Shown here: positions 7,336 through 16,512 of the stretch, one piece after another | How the letters are laid out: every line of letters starts with the position of its first letter | Numbering within the stretch: position 1 is the stretch's first letter | Origin: Pseudomonas sp. NFACC02 | GTDB lineage: Bacteria > Pseudomonadota > Gammaproteobacteria > Pseudomonadales > Pseudomonadaceae | Assembly: GCF_900110765.1 (NCBI RefSeq) | Contig: NZ_FOEO01000026.1 | Location: 1-64,000 of the forward strand | Reading direction: 5' to 3' | Length of the DNA stretch: 64,000 bases | The notes under the pieces: generated by a model | The model's database searches: none | The model's input: only the letters and a program-made list of their open reading frames with translations | Told to the model about the DNA's origin: nothing | Translations under genes and position numbers: made by a program

Positions 7336-9924
7336 TCAGGCCGTGGCGGGCTCTGTCGCCGCCTTGGGTTTCGGCAGCGAAGACAGGAAGGCCATGATCA
7401 ACGCCGCCAGGTACGGCAGCGATTGCACCAACAGCATGGTCACCCAGAAACGCATGTCATTGCTCGGCAGCCCCTGCACCAGGCAGATGCCCAGCGCCGC
7501 GCCCCACAGCAGTAACATGATGAACAGCTCTTCCCGCGCCTCGGAAATCGCGACCAGCAGGCCGTGGCTGTCGGCATTTTTAGGCGTGCGAAAGAACGGG
7601 ATGCTGGTGGTGAAGAAACCGTACAGCACTGCCTTCGCAATGGTGTGCGACAACGCCAGACCGGCCAGCGCGGCATAGAACGCGTCCTTGAGGTTCACGC
7701 CGACGGCGCGACGGTACAGGAAGATGATCTTGCCGACCTTGAAGAAAAACAGCGCCAGCGGCGGAATCGCGAAAATCAGCAGCGGTGGATCGATCCGGTT
7801 GGGCACGATGATCATTGCCGCCGACCACAGCAGCGCGCCGACCGTGAAGAAAATGTTCATGCCGTCGGCGACCCAGGGCAGCCAGCCGGCGAGGAAGTGA
7901 TAGCGCTGGCCACGGGTCAACTCGGTGTCCTTGCCGCGCAGCAGGCTGGCGGCGTGACGCTTGATGATCTGGATCGCGCCATAGGCCCAGCGGAAGCGCT
8001 GCTTTTTGAAGTCGATGAAGGTGTCGGGCATCAGGCCCTTGCCGTAGCTGTTGTGAGCGTAGGCCGCCGAATAACCTTTCTCGAACACGCGCAGGCCCAG
8101 TTCGGCGTCCTCACAGATGCACCAGTCGGCCCAGCCCAGTTCTTCCAGTACCGAGCGACGGGTCATGGTCATCGTGCCGTGCTGAATGATCGCGTCACGG
8201 TCGTTGCGGGTGACCATGCCGATATGGAAGAAACCTTTGTATTCCGAATAGCACAGCTTCTTGAACGCGCTTTCATGCTGGTCGCGGTAGTCCTGCGGCG
8301 ATTGCACGACCGCAATTTTCGGGTCGGCGAAGTGCGGGACCATGTGCTTGAGCCAGTTGCGGTCGACGCAGTAGTCCGAGTCGATCACCGCGATCACTTC
8401 CGCGTCAGGTGCGGTGTGCGGGATCAGGTAGTTCAGCGCGCCACCCTTGAAGCCGGCCAGTGGTGCAACGTGGAAAAACTTGAACCGCTCGCCAAGCATC
8501 TCGCAATGAGCCTTCACCGGTTCCCAGACGGCCGGGTCCTTGGTGTTGTTGTCGATCAGCAACACTTCGAAGTCCGGGTAATCCAGCGCGGCCAGCGCAT
8601 TGAGGGTCTGTTTGACCATCTCCGGCGGCTCGTTGTAGCAGGGCACATGCACCGAGACTTTGGGTCGGTAGGCGGTGTCCGTTTCGACTGGCAGGAATTC
8701 ACGACGTCGCTTGTGGGTCCAGACCGCTTCGGCCAGTTCGTGCGCCTCGGTTAGCAGCACGATAAAGACCCCGAAAGCACCGAGCGCCAGAAGGAACCCG
8801 ACCAGCAGGCTGAACCAGGTGCTGTATTGCTGGCTGTAGTCGTAGCCGATCCACACCAGGACCGAGCCGCAGAGGAACGCGACAAATGTCAGGAAGGTGC
8901 GGCCTCGCTGGCGCAGGGCCGAGCCGTCGATCAGCAGCAGGGCGAGTGCCAACATCGCCAACACTGCGGATCCGATGGCCAATACTCGCCACTGCGGGAT
9001 CGCAACCACCGGGCCTTCGAAGTTGAATTTCTGCTGGCGTGCTGCGTTGAACACGCCCCAGTACGCGCCGACCGAGCCTTCGTCGCTGGCTTTCCACGGC
9101 TGGTCGAAGGCTTCGATCACGAAGTAGTTGAAGCCCTGACGGTTGAGCTTGTTGACCAGCGTGCGCAGATAAATGGCCTGATCGGCCTGGGTCGCGTCGG
9201 CGCCGCCACGCATGTGGCCATTACTTGGCCAGCCGACCTCAGACAGCAGCAACGGCTTTTTCGGGAACATGTGTTTCAGCTCCCGCGCCCGGTCGAGTAC
9301 GTACTGGCCAGCCTTGTCCATCGGGATGTATTCCCAATACGGCAGGATGTGTGCAGCGATCAGATCGACATGCTTTCCAAGCTCCGGGTATTTCTCCCAG
9401 ATGTGCCACTGCTCGGAGGTGGTGACCGGCACTTTCACCGCCGCGCGCACGCGGTCGAGAATGGCGATCAGATCCTTGGGAGTGATCTCCTCGCGAAACA
9501 GCGCCTCGTTGCCTACGACCACGCGAACGACGCTGCGGGTGGTGTTGGCGAGTTCGATGGCGGTGTTGATCTCGCGCTCGTTACGTTCCAGGTCCGGACT
9601 GATCCAGATGCCCAGGGTGACACGCAAACCAAATTCTTCGGCCAGCTTGGGGATGTCCTTGAGGCTGCCATCCACCGAGTAGATGCGAATGTTGTCCGTC
9701 TCCTTGCTCATGATCTCCAGGTCCTGACGCATTTCATCGTCGGACGGGTAGACGCCTTTTTGAGGGCTTTGGCCCAGTCGGAACGGAGAGTAGGAGAATC
9801 CAGAGATCTGTTCGGGCCAGTTGGGGGCCGTGACCGGGCGGTTGATCAGCGCCCAGAAACCGGTAAACAGCGCGGCGATGGCCACGACGACAACCAGGTT
9901 GAGTCCAAATTTACGCGATGGCAT
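7336..9924 (-). CDS. ndvB: Beta-(1,3)-glucan glucosyltransferase, GH17-GT2 fusion (NdvB-like)
   Basis: This is a membrane glucan synthase/modifying protein of 862 residues. After an N-terminal membrane anchor comes a GH17-like periplasmic domain with the two expected acids, GNEALF (Glu140) and LLLSEVGWPSNG (Glu229). Further membrane segments follow, then a processive GT2 domain with VHVPCYNEPP, a DSD metal motif in VIDSDYC, CEDAELGLR and a QRFRW (QxxRW) motif, then more membrane helices. P. aeruginosa NdvB has this layout and makes periplasmic cyclic beta-glucans linked to biofilm antibiotic tolerance. The ATG at 9924 (MPSRKFGLN) is preferred over the one 69 bp upstream. A REPIN follows it. 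Confidence 0.88.
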   Translation of the reverse strand: MPSRKFGLNLVVVVAIAALFTGFWALINRPVTAPNWPEQISGFSYSPFRLGQSPQKGVYPSDDEMRQDLEIMSKETDNIRIYSVDGSLKDIPKLAEEFGLRVTLGIWISPDLERNEREINTAIELANTTRSVVRVVVGNEALFREEITPKDLIAILDRVRAAVKVPVTTSEQWHIWEKYPELGKHVDLIAAHILPYWEYIPMDKAGQYVLDRARELKHMFPKKPLLLSEVGWPSNGHMRGGADATQADQAIYLRTLVNKLNRQGFNYFVIEAFDQPWKASDEGSVGAYWGVFNAARQQKFNFEGPVVAIPQWRVLAIGSAVLAMLALALLLIDGSALRQRGRTFLTFVAFLCGSVLVWIGYDYSQQYSTWFSLLVGFLLALGAFGVFIVLLTEAHELAEAVWTHKRRREFLPVETDTAYRPKVSVHVPCYNEPPEMVKQTLNALAALDYPDFEVLLIDNNTKDPAVWEPVKAHCEMLGERFKFFHVAPLAGFKGGALNYLIPHTAPDAEVIAVIDSDYCVDRNWLKHMVPHFADPKIAVVQSPQDYRDQHESAFKKLCYSEYKGFFHIGMVTRNDRDAIIQHGTMTMTRRSVLEELGWADWCICEDAELGLRVFEKGYSAAYAHNSYGKGLMPDTFIDFKKQRFRWAYGAIQIIKRHAASLLRGKDTELTRGQRYHFLAGWLPWVADGMNIFFTVGALLWSAAMIIVPNRIDPPLLIFAIPPLALFFFKVGKIIFLYRRAVGVNLKDAFYAALAGLALSHTIAKAVLYGFFTTSIPFFRTPKNADSHGLLVAISEAREELFIMLLLWGAALGICLVQGLPSNDMRFWVTMLLVQSLPYLAALIMAFLSSLPKPKAATEPATA

Positions 9925-10307
9925 AGGTACTTCGGGTTCCAAGAGGGGAACAGGGAGAAGCTGACAGACGTCAGCCAGCGAGAGCTTTGGCAACCGACAA
10001 AGGTTGAAGTTCTATTCCGGGAAAAATGTAGTTTTTTTCGCTATCTATGGCGAGGAGTTTTCCCGTTCCGATCGGCGAACACTGTTTTCTGTAGTAGACG
10101 TCGGAGGTTACGACGGCAGCGAACGCGGTGTGTCAGTGAAGCCTGTATTGGCTGAGCAACCGCATTCGTCCGACCCCGACCCGCACCAGGCCGGCTCACA
10201 TCGCGCAGCGATCACCTTCAGGTTTTCTGACCAAACACCCGTCACCCACTGCTGTCCCAATCCTCGGCAGGGCCTATAATGCGCGCCGGTTTTTTGGGGT
10301 ATTGGTC
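9925..10307. other. Divergent intergenic region, ndvB / tcdA
   Basis: About 380 bp separate the two divergent starts. A -10-like TATAAT (10275-10280) reads toward tcdA. The 10004-10279 frame has no recognisable domain and no good ribosome-binding site, so I do not call it. No REP or long repeat is visible here. The ndvB promoter must lie in this interval, but I cannot place it. Confidence 0.5.
10252..10280 (+). promoter_or_regulatory. Candidate sigma-70 promoter of tcdA
   Basis: A consensus TATAAT at 10275-10280 lies 27 bp before the tcdA ATG. The -35 position (CTGTCC, 10252-10257) is a poor match, so the -10 carries most of the evidence. Confidence 0.45.
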
Positions 10308-11132
10308 ATGAGCACAGAAGATCCGCGGTTTGCTGGCGTCGCCCGTTTGTACGGCATCGAAGGCCTGGAGCGCTTGCGCGCGGCCCATGTCGCGGTGGTC
10401 GGCATTGGCGGCGTCGGTTCCTGGGCGGCGGAAGCCATGGCCCGCTGCGGCGTGGGCGAGATCTCGCTGTTCGACATGGACGACGTCTGCGTCAGCAACA
10501 GCAACCGCCAGTTGCATGCCCTGACCAGCACAGTCGGTCGCCCCAAGGTCGAGGTCATGGCTGACCGTTTGCGCGAAATCAACCCGGATTGCACCGTGCA
10601 CGCCGTGGCTGATTTCGTCACCCGCGAGACCATGGCCGAGTACATCACGCCGAACATCGACTGCGTGCTCGACTGCATCGACAGTGTTAACGCGAAGGCG
10701 GCGCTGATCGCCTGGTGCAAGCGGCGCAAGATCCAGATCATCACCACCGGCGGTGCGGGCGGACAGATCGACCCGACGCTGATTCAGGTCTGTGACCTCA
10801 ACCGCACCTACAACGATCCGCTGGCTTCAAAAGTGCGTTCGACCCTGCGTCGCGACTATGGCTTCTCGCGCACGGTTACTCGTCATTACAGCGTGCCGTG
10901 TGTGTTTTCGACCGAGCAACTGCGCTACCCGAAGCCGGATGGCAGTATCTGCCTGCAGAAAAGCTTTGTCGGCGACGGCGTGAAGCTGGACTGCGCCGGT
11001 GGGTTTGGCGCGGTGATGATGGTGACCGCCACTTTCGGTATGGTGGCTGCCACCAAAGCAGTGGATAAGATCGTCGCGGGCGTAAGGCGCCCGGCTGATC
11101 GGGTCAAGGCGAAGGAAGAAGCTCAGTCCTGA
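10308..11132 (+). CDS. tcdA: tRNA threonylcarbamoyladenosine dehydratase
   Basis: TcdA (CsdL) is an E1-like, ATP-dependent enzyme that cyclises t6A37 to ct6A37 in tRNAs reading ANN codons. The 274-residue protein has the Rossmann ATP loop VGIGGVGSWAAEAMARCG (about 31-48), the nearby DMDDVCVSNSNRQLH block typical of ThiF/MoeB-like proteins, and a C-terminal CAGGFGAVMMVTATFG segment. The ATG at 10308 (MSTEDPRF) is chosen over the in-frame one 6 bp upstream. The csdE-csdA pair that supports CsdL in E. coli lies just downstream on the opposite strand. Confidence 0.93.
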   Translation: MSTEDPRFAGVARLYGIEGLERLRAAHVAVVGIGGVGSWAAEAMARCGVGEISLFDMDDVCVSNSNRQLHALTSTVGRPKVEVMADRLREINPDCTVHAVADFVTRETMAEYITPNIDCVLDCIDSVNAKAALIAWCKRRKIQIITTGGAGGQIDPTLIQVCDLNRTYNDPLASKVRSTLRRDYGFSRTVTRHYSVPCVFSTEQLRYPKPDGSICLQKSFVGDGVKLDCAGGFGAVMMVTATFGMVAATKAVDKIVAGVRRPADRVKAKEEAQS

Positions 11133-11234
11133 ATGTCTGGCGGTCTTGACCGTTGAGCGAGCAATCTCACTTATAGGGTGTTCATTACCACTATTCGGGG
11201 TGACGCTGATGGTTTGGTTTGTCCTAACGGCCAA

Positions 11235-11470
11235 ACTGTTCCGCCTTCGGCGGGTTACTTGAAAAGACACCAAGTAACCAAGTGTCAGGCTCCCGGCTTG
11301 GCCCTCCTGCGTCGGGTTCCTTCACTCCGGCGACGCTCCGTGGGCCCGCGCCGAACGGGCATCCATGCCCTGACGGCGCTCTCGCGGCATCCATGCCGCT
11401 CGACCCACTCCGCGCCGCCTGCGTTCAGCCTGCACCCAAGTCGCGTTTTGTGGTGTCTGGCCTGCTGCGG
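11235..11470 (+). repeat. Long dispersed repeat, copy C (complete)
   Basis: This is the most complete plus-strand copy of the element at 1-135 and 445-690. It opens with a CCGCC-TTC-GGCGG mini-hairpin (11241-11253) and a 9-bp stem GGTTACTTG (11253-11261) / CAAGTAACC (11271-11279). The GGGCATCCATGCCC palindrome, CGCGGCATCCATGCCGC and the CAAGTCGCGTTTTGTGGTG end block follow. It fills most of the 393-bp gap between the convergent genes tcdA and csdE. No transposase is associated; a non-autonomous palindromic element is the simplest reading. Confidence 0.82.
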
Positions 11471-11525
11471 TAAGAAGATCAAAAGCCAGAGCGCTTTGCG
11501 CTGCTTGGATTCAACATCTCATGGC

Positions 11526-11930
11526 TCAACCCGCCAACTGCCGCATCCTCTGCAACACCGCATTCAGGCCGTTGCTGCGTGACGGTGATAACTGGCGGCT
11601 CAAGCCCAGCTGATTGAACCAGTCCGGCAGATCGACCTTTTGCAGATCCTGCGCCGTCAGACCGTTGACTCGTGCCAGCAGCAGCGCCACCAGCCCACGA
11701 ATCAACCGCGCGTCGCTCGCGGCACGAAACTGCCAGTGACCGTCGATGACGTCGGCGAGCAACCAGACTTTGCTCTCGCAGCCGTCCACAAGGTGCTCGG
11801 CAGTCTTCTCTTCGTCAGCCATGGCGGGGAGGCGGTCGCCCCATTGCATGAGCAAGCGGGCGCGCTGCTCCCAACTCAGCGACGTGCCAAAGGTTTCCAG
11901 TGCGGTACGGGCGGCATCGGGAAGGCTCAT
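11526..11930 (-). CDS. csdE: Cysteine desulfuration protein SufE/CsdE
   Basis: A 134-residue SufE-family sulfur acceptor. It takes the persulfide sulfur from the partner cysteine desulfurase and passes it on. The conserved acceptor cysteine is Cys51 in VDGCESKVW, and the C-terminal helices match the family. Its ATG overlaps the csdA stop by 4 bp, so the pair is one operon. CsdE is preferred to SufE because the neighbours are CsdA and TcdA (CsdL) and no sufBCD genes are near. Confidence 0.92.
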   Translation of the reverse strand: MSLPDAARTALETFGTSLSWEQRARLLMQWGDRLPAMADEEKTAEHLVDGCESKVWLLADVIDGHWQFRAASDARLIRGLVALLLARVNGLTAQDLQKVDLPDWFNQLGLSRQLSPSRSNGLNAVLQRMRQLAG

Positions 11931-13132
11931 CGCAGCAACTCCAGTGCCTGGTCCAGTGCGCTGAAAAACCGCGCCAGATCATCGGAATCGTTATACAGCC
12001 CCAGCGATACACGAATGGCGCCGGACAGGCCCAGGCTGTTGATCAGCGGAATCGCACAATGGTGACCCGCACGCACGGCGATACCTTGTTCGGTGAGCAG
12101 GTGCGCCAGATCGGCGTTGTGCACGCCGTCGATCACAAAGCTCGCCAACGCGATTTCTGGTTCACCCACCAGTCGCACGCCCTCGCGCAACATCAGCCCG
12201 GCCCGCAGCAGCGCGTGCAGGCGCATCTCATGCTCGGCGGCTGCGAGGTGATTGACATCGCTCAGGTAGTCCAGCGTCGCGCCCAGCCCGATCACGCCGG
12301 ACACAGGCGGTGTACCAGCTTCGAAGCCCAGCGGGGCAGGGCGAAAGGTGGCGTGGTGGTAATCGGTCTGCAGCACCATCTCGCCGCCGAACTGCCAAGG
12401 TTTCAATTGCGCCAGCGCCTCGTGCCGACCGAACAGCACGCCGACGCCGTCCGGGCCGTACAGCTTGTGGCTGGAAAACACGTAAAAGTCGCAGCCCAGC
12501 GCCTGCACGTCGTGGCGACCGTGAACCACGCCTTGAGCGCCATCGATTACGGTGATAGCGCCCTGAGTCTTCGCCAATGCAGTCAACGCGGTAACAGGCT
12601 GCCAGGTGCCCAGCACGTTGGATAACTGACTGACGGCCAGCAGACGCGTGCGTGAGTTGATCAGGCCGCGAGCGGCGTCTAGATCGATCACGCCTTGTGG
12701 CGTCAGCGGCAGCACCACCAGCTTCAGGTCGCGGCGTTTAGCCAGTTGCTGCCAGGGCAGCAGATTGGCGTGGTGTTCCAGTGCGCTGACAACGATCTCG
12801 TCGCCGGCCTGAAACAGATGTTCCAGCCCGTACGCCAGCAGGTTGAATGCCGAGGTTGCGCCGTGGGTGAAGACGACCTGCCCGCCAGCACCGATGTGCA
12901 GCCACTCGCCCACTTTCTGACGAGTGTCCTCGAACGCCTGGGTGGCCATGGCCCCTGGCAAATGCTGCGCACGGTGTACGTTGGCGGCACCGGTGGCGTA
13001 ATAGTGCGTCAGGGCGTCGATCAGGGCTTGAGGCTTTTGCGCTGTGGCGGCGCTGTCCAGGTAGGTCTGGCCTTGCCGTTCAAGGGCGTCGAGGGCAGGG
13101 AAGTCAGCGCGCCAAGGGGAAATGAGGGACAT
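11927..13132 (-). CDS. csdA: Cysteine desulfurase CsdA (SufS-like)
   Basis: A PLP-dependent enzyme that removes sulfur from cysteine as a protein-bound persulfide, giving alanine. The 401-residue product is a group II desulfurase. The PLP lysine is Lys223 in FSSHKLYGPDGVG, and the active-site cysteine is Cys359 in VRAGHHCAIPL. The start at 13132 (MSLISPWRADFP) is favoured by a GAGCGAGA site and typical N-terminal length; an upstream in-frame ATG would add 12 odd residues. It is translationally coupled to csdE. Confidence 0.94.
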   Translation of the reverse strand: MSLISPWRADFPALDALERQGQTYLDSAATAQKPQALIDALTHYYATGAANVHRAQHLPGAMATQAFEDTRQKVGEWLHIGAGGQVVFTHGATSAFNLLAYGLEHLFQAGDEIVVSALEHHANLLPWQQLAKRRDLKLVVLPLTPQGVIDLDAARGLINSRTRLLAVSQLSNVLGTWQPVTALTALAKTQGAITVIDGAQGVVHGRHDVQALGCDFYVFSSHKLYGPDGVGVLFGRHEALAQLKPWQFGGEMVLQTDYHHATFRPAPLGFEAGTPPVSGVIGLGATLDYLSDVNHLAAAEHEMRLHALLRAGLMLREGVRLVGEPEIALASFVIDGVHNADLAHLLTEQGIAVRAGHHCAIPLINSLGLSGAIRVSLGLYNDSDDLARFFSALDQALELLR

Positions 13133-13192
13133 AGGATCTCGCTCTCTGCACCGCAGGCACGAATTCAACGTGAGTTCGTGCCTGCGAGTCGA

Positions 13193-14227
13193 TCAGTTGT
13201 GAGCGTGCAGCGCTTCGTTCAACTCGATGGCCGACTTGTGGGATTTGCATTCCACGGCACCGGTTTGCGAGTTGCGACGGAACAGCAGGTCAGGCTGACC
13301 CGCCAGATCACGGGCTTTGAGCACCTTGACCAGTTCGTTCTTGTCGTCCAGCAGGGCGACCTTGGTGCCTGCAGTGATGTACAGACCGGCTTCCACCGTG
13401 TTGCGGTCACCCAACGGAATACCGATACCGGCGTTCGCGCCGATCAGGCAGCCTTCGCCCACTTTGATCACGATGTTGCCGCCGCCGGACAGTGTGCCCA
13501 TGGTCGAACAGCCGCCGCCCAGGTCAGAGCCCTTGCCGACGAACACACCCGCCGACACACGGCCTTCGATCATGCCAGGGCCTTCGGTGCCAGCGTTGAA
13601 GTTGACGAAGCCTTCGTGCATCACGGTGGTGCCTTCGCCGACGTAGGCGCCCAGACGTACACGAGCGGTGTCGGCGATGCGCACGCCGGCCGGCACCACG
13701 TAGTCGGTCATTTTCGGGAATTTGTCGACGGAGAAGACTTCCAGCAGCTCGCCTTTCAGACGGGCTTCCAGTTGACGCTCGGCCAGCTCGTTCAGGTCGA
13801 TGGCACCCTGGCTGGTCCACGCCACGTTCGGCAACAACGGGAACACGCCCGCCAGACTCAGGCCATGAGGCTTGACCAGACGGTGAGACAGCAAATGCAG
13901 CTTGAGGTAAGCCTCAGGCGTGGAGGTCAGCGCGGCGTCTTCGGCCAGCAGCGTGGCGACCAGCGGCTTGTGGCTTTCGGCCAGACGGGTCAGCAGCGCA
14001 GCCTGCGCAGCGTCCACCGACTTCAGTGCGTCAGCCAGCTTCGAGGCCAGATCGGTGTTGAAAGTGATGGCCTGATTGCCACCGGTGTAACCCAGAACTG
14101 GCGCAACCGCCGCGACGATTTCAGCCGACGGGTTGAGCAGCGGCAGGGCGTAGAAAACTTCCAGCCAGGCGCCTTGACGGTTTTGAGTGCCAACGCCAAA
14201 GGCCAGGCTGAACAGGGAAGTGGACAT
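13193..14227 (-). CDS. dapD: Tetrahydrodipicolinate N-succinyltransferase
   Basis: DapD transfers succinyl from succinyl-CoA to 2,3,4,5-tetrahydropyridine-2,6-dicarboxylate, opening the succinylase branch to diaminopimelate. The product is 344 residues, the length of the long Pseudomonas-type DapD. The middle-to-C-terminal part carries left-handed beta-helix hexapeptide repeats (GAYVGEGTTVMHEGFVNFN, GNIVIKVGEGCLIGANAGIG) and the glycine-rich GSDLGGGCSTMGTLSGGGN loop. It is followed by csdA (60 bp) and preceded by the ArsC-like gene (29 bp) on the same strand. dapC and dapE are nearby. Confidence 0.96.
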   Translation of the reverse strand: MSTSLFSLAFGVGTQNRQGAWLEVFYALPLLNPSAEIVAAVAPVLGYTGGNQAITFNTDLASKLADALKSVDAAQAALLTRLAESHKPLVATLLAEDAALTSTPEAYLKLHLLSHRLVKPHGLSLAGVFPLLPNVAWTSQGAIDLNELAERQLEARLKGELLEVFSVDKFPKMTDYVVPAGVRIADTARVRLGAYVGEGTTVMHEGFVNFNAGTEGPGMIEGRVSAGVFVGKGSDLGGGCSTMGTLSGGGNIVIKVGEGCLIGANAGIGIPLGDRNTVEAGLYITAGTKVALLDDKNELVKVLKARDLAGQPDLLFRRNSQTGAVECKSHKSAIELNEALHAHN

Positions 14228-14256
14228 GTGAATACCTCTTTAAATGGCTATCTCAA

Positions 14257-14613
14257 TCAGGCGATAGCTGCTGCGTACAGTTCGGGTTTGAAGCCAATCA
14301 GGGTTTTGCCGCCAAGATCCAGCACCGGACGCTTGATCATCGACGGTTGGGCGAGCATCAGTTCGATCGCCTTGTCCTGGTCGAGATCGGCTTTCTGCGC
14401 CTCGTCCAGCTTGCGAAAGGTCGTACCGGCGCGATTGAGCACCGTCTGCCAGCCGTGCTCATTGCACCACTGGGTCAGGTGTTCGCGGTCGATGCCCTGC
14501 GTTTTGTAATCGTGGAAATCGTAGCTCACCGGTTTTTCATCAAGCCAGGTGCGAGCCTTCTTCATCGTGTCACAGGCTTTGATCCCGTAAAGGTGCAACT
14601 TTTTATCGGCCAT
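14257..14613 (-). CDS. ArsC-like reductase, Spx/YffB family
   Basis: A 118-residue thioredoxin-fold protein of the ArsC/Spx superfamily. Only one cysteine sits at the active loop (YGIKACDTMKKA, Cys14), followed by ARTWLDEKPVSYDFHDYKTQG and the late block MIKRPVLDLGGKTLIGF. This is the YffB-like pattern rather than true plasmid-type ArsC, and no arsenic genes are nearby, so arsenate reduction should not be assumed. It lies 29 bp upstream of dapD and is likely cotranscribed with it. Confidence 0.88.
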   Translation of the reverse strand: MADKKLHLYGIKACDTMKKARTWLDEKPVSYDFHDYKTQGIDREHLTQWCNEHGWQTVLNRAGTTFRKLDEAQKADLDQDKAIELMLAQPSMIKRPVLDLGGKTLIGFKPELYAAAIA

Positions 14614-14846
14614 GAGCTTGCCCCCTTTGGAATATGGAAAAAAACGGTGACGGATTATGCCACGTACAAACCACTTGGGCGCGGACTGCCGATGCTTTGA
14701 ATGGGTTTACCGCGGATTTTGGTATTCAGTCATACCTAGGTATCAGGACGTGGCCCAAGCTTGAACCGCTACTATGGCACTTCGACGCTGCACGCGGGTC
14801 TGCTCCGGGTGTCAGTCAAACAGTCGCTCGCCCGGGGAAATACGCA

Positions 14847-16496
14847 ATGCAGACAGCCTATACCGTCCTTATCCTGTTGACGCTGGTAGGTGTCTCGCGA
14901 TTGCTGGCCCGGGTCATCCCGCTGCCATTGCCTCTGGTTCAGATCGCAGCGGGCGCACTGTTGGCGTGGCCAACGCTGGGCCTGCATGTCGCGCTGGACC
15001 CCGAGCTGTTTCTTTTTCTGTTTCTGCCACCGTTGCTGTTCTCCGACGGCTGGCGCATGCCCAAACGCGATTTCTGGCGTTATCGCGGCCCGATCCTGAC
15101 CATGGCGGTAGGGCTGGTGATCTTCACCGTCATTGGTGCGGGGTATTTCATTCATTGGCTGCTGCCCACCATTCCGTTACCGGTGGCCTTCGCGCTGGCC
15201 GCCGTGTTGTCACCGACAGACGCCGTGGCGGTGTCCGCGATTGCTCAGGACCGGTTGCCTGCACCGATCATGCGGCTTCTGCAGGGCGAGGCGTTGATGA
15301 ACGATGCGACGGGCCTGGTAACCTTCAAGTTCGCCCTGGCAGCGGCCATCACCGGCGTCTTTTCCCTGACTGACGCCAGCCTCACGTTCTTGCTGGTGGC
15401 CTTCGGCGGCCTGGCGGTCGGGGTAGTGCTGAGCTGGCTGGTGGGACGCTTCCGAAGCTGGATGATCATGCGTGGCTGGGACGATCCGGCGACCCACGTC
15501 GTCTTCATGTTGCTGCTGCCGTTTGCCGCGTATGTGCTTGCAGAACGACTCGAACTGTCGGGCATTCTTTCGGCGGTGGCGGCGGGCATGATGCAGAGCT
15601 GGGTGGACCTGCTGCCGCGTCAGACCAGCACCCGGTTGCTCAACCGCAGTGTCTGGACCTTGTTGGAGTTTGCCTTCAACGGCCTGATTTTCCTGCTGCT
15701 GGGCTTGCAACTGCCGGACATCGTCAGTGCAGTCACCCATCACGAGCCTACCCTCTGGCCGACATTGCTGTGGCGTTGCCTTGATGTGCTGGCGATCTTT
15801 GTGGTTTTGGCGGTGCTGCGCTATGTCTGGGTGCGCAGCGTCTGGCGTCTGATGGTGCTGGCAGGGCGTTGGCGCGGGCATAACGAGGGCCTGGTGGAGT
15901 TGTCGCCCCGCTCATCGTTGCTGCTGACGGTGGGAGGTGTTCGGGGCGCGGTAACCCTGGCCGGTACGCTGTCGGTGCCCACGTTGCTGGCCGCGGGCGT
16001 CGAGTTTCCCGAGCGGGATTTGCTGATATTTATCGCGGCAGGCGTGATCTTGCTGTCATTGGTGGGCGCGAGCATCGGTTTGCCGCTGCTGTTGCGCGGA
16101 CGGGTTTCCGAGCCGGACCTGCGCCTCAAGCGCGAAGTCCGTGACGCATGGAAGCGTACCGCTGAAGCCGCCATCCAGACGCTGGAAAACCAGGAAATTC
16201 CCGGCGCCACCGGCACCTCGCCCGACGCAGTCCAGGCCGTGCTGGCCACTGAAGTGAAGTCACGGATCATGTCCGAATACCGGCATCGTCTGGAGATTTT
16301 CAACGACACCGCCGAGGCCCAGGCCTTGGCGTTCCAGATGGAACAGTTGGAGAAACGGATGCGCATCAATGCACTGCGGGCCCAGCGACTGGAGCTGTAC
16401 AGCCTGCACCGCCATCACCAGATCGGTGATGACGTGCTGCGTATCGTGCTGGCAGAGCTTGACTTGAACGAAGCCAATCTGGGGTTAGCCAAATAG
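14847..16496 (+). CDS. Na+/H+ antiporter, CPA1 family
   Basis: An inner-membrane monovalent cation/proton antiporter of 549 residues. About 12 hydrophobic segments span residues 1-420, with the CPA1 ion-binding motif AAVLSPTDAVAVSAIAQDRL and the later GVRGAVTLAGTLSVPTLL. A soluble, charged C-terminal tail of about 120 residues follows, probably regulatory. The frame is open from 14634, but the ATG at 14847 (MQTAYTVLILL) has GGGGAA just upstream and puts the first helix at the N-terminus. Its stop lies 16 bp from the dapC stop, convergent. Confidence 0.88.
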   Translation: MQTAYTVLILLTLVGVSRLLARVIPLPLPLVQIAAGALLAWPTLGLHVALDPELFLFLFLPPLLFSDGWRMPKRDFWRYRGPILTMAVGLVIFTVIGAGYFIHWLLPTIPLPVAFALAAVLSPTDAVAVSAIAQDRLPAPIMRLLQGEALMNDATGLVTFKFALAAAITGVFSLTDASLTFLLVAFGGLAVGVVLSWLVGRFRSWMIMRGWDDPATHVVFMLLLPFAAYVLAERLELSGILSAVAAGMMQSWVDLLPRQTSTRLLNRSVWTLLEFAFNGLIFLLLGLQLPDIVSAVTHHEPTLWPTLLWRCLDVLAIFVVLAVLRYVWVRSVWRLMVLAGRWRGHNEGLVELSPRSSLLLTVGGVRGAVTLAGTLSVPTLLAAGVEFPERDLLIFIAAGVILLSLVGASIGLPLLLRGRVSEPDLRLKREVRDAWKRTAEAAIQTLENQEIPGATGTSPDAVQAVLATEVKSRIMSEYRHRLEIFNDTAEAQALAFQMEQLEKRMRINALRAQRLELYSLHRHHQIGDDVLRIVLAELDLNEANLGLAK

Positions 16497-16512
16497 CGCT
16501 GCCGCGACGTGC

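Noticed and set aside
10004..10279. 91-residue frame between ndvB and tcdA
   Set aside because: No domain, no credible ribosome-binding site, and it overlaps the tcdA promoter region.
11178..11582. 134-residue frame across repeat copy C
   Set aside because: The same low-complexity translation as in the other repeat copies; it ends inside csdE on the other strand.
14257..14613. Arsenate reductase as a literal function
   Set aside because: The protein lacks the neighbours and full cysteine set of arsenic detoxification enzymes; a YffB/Spx-like role is more likely.
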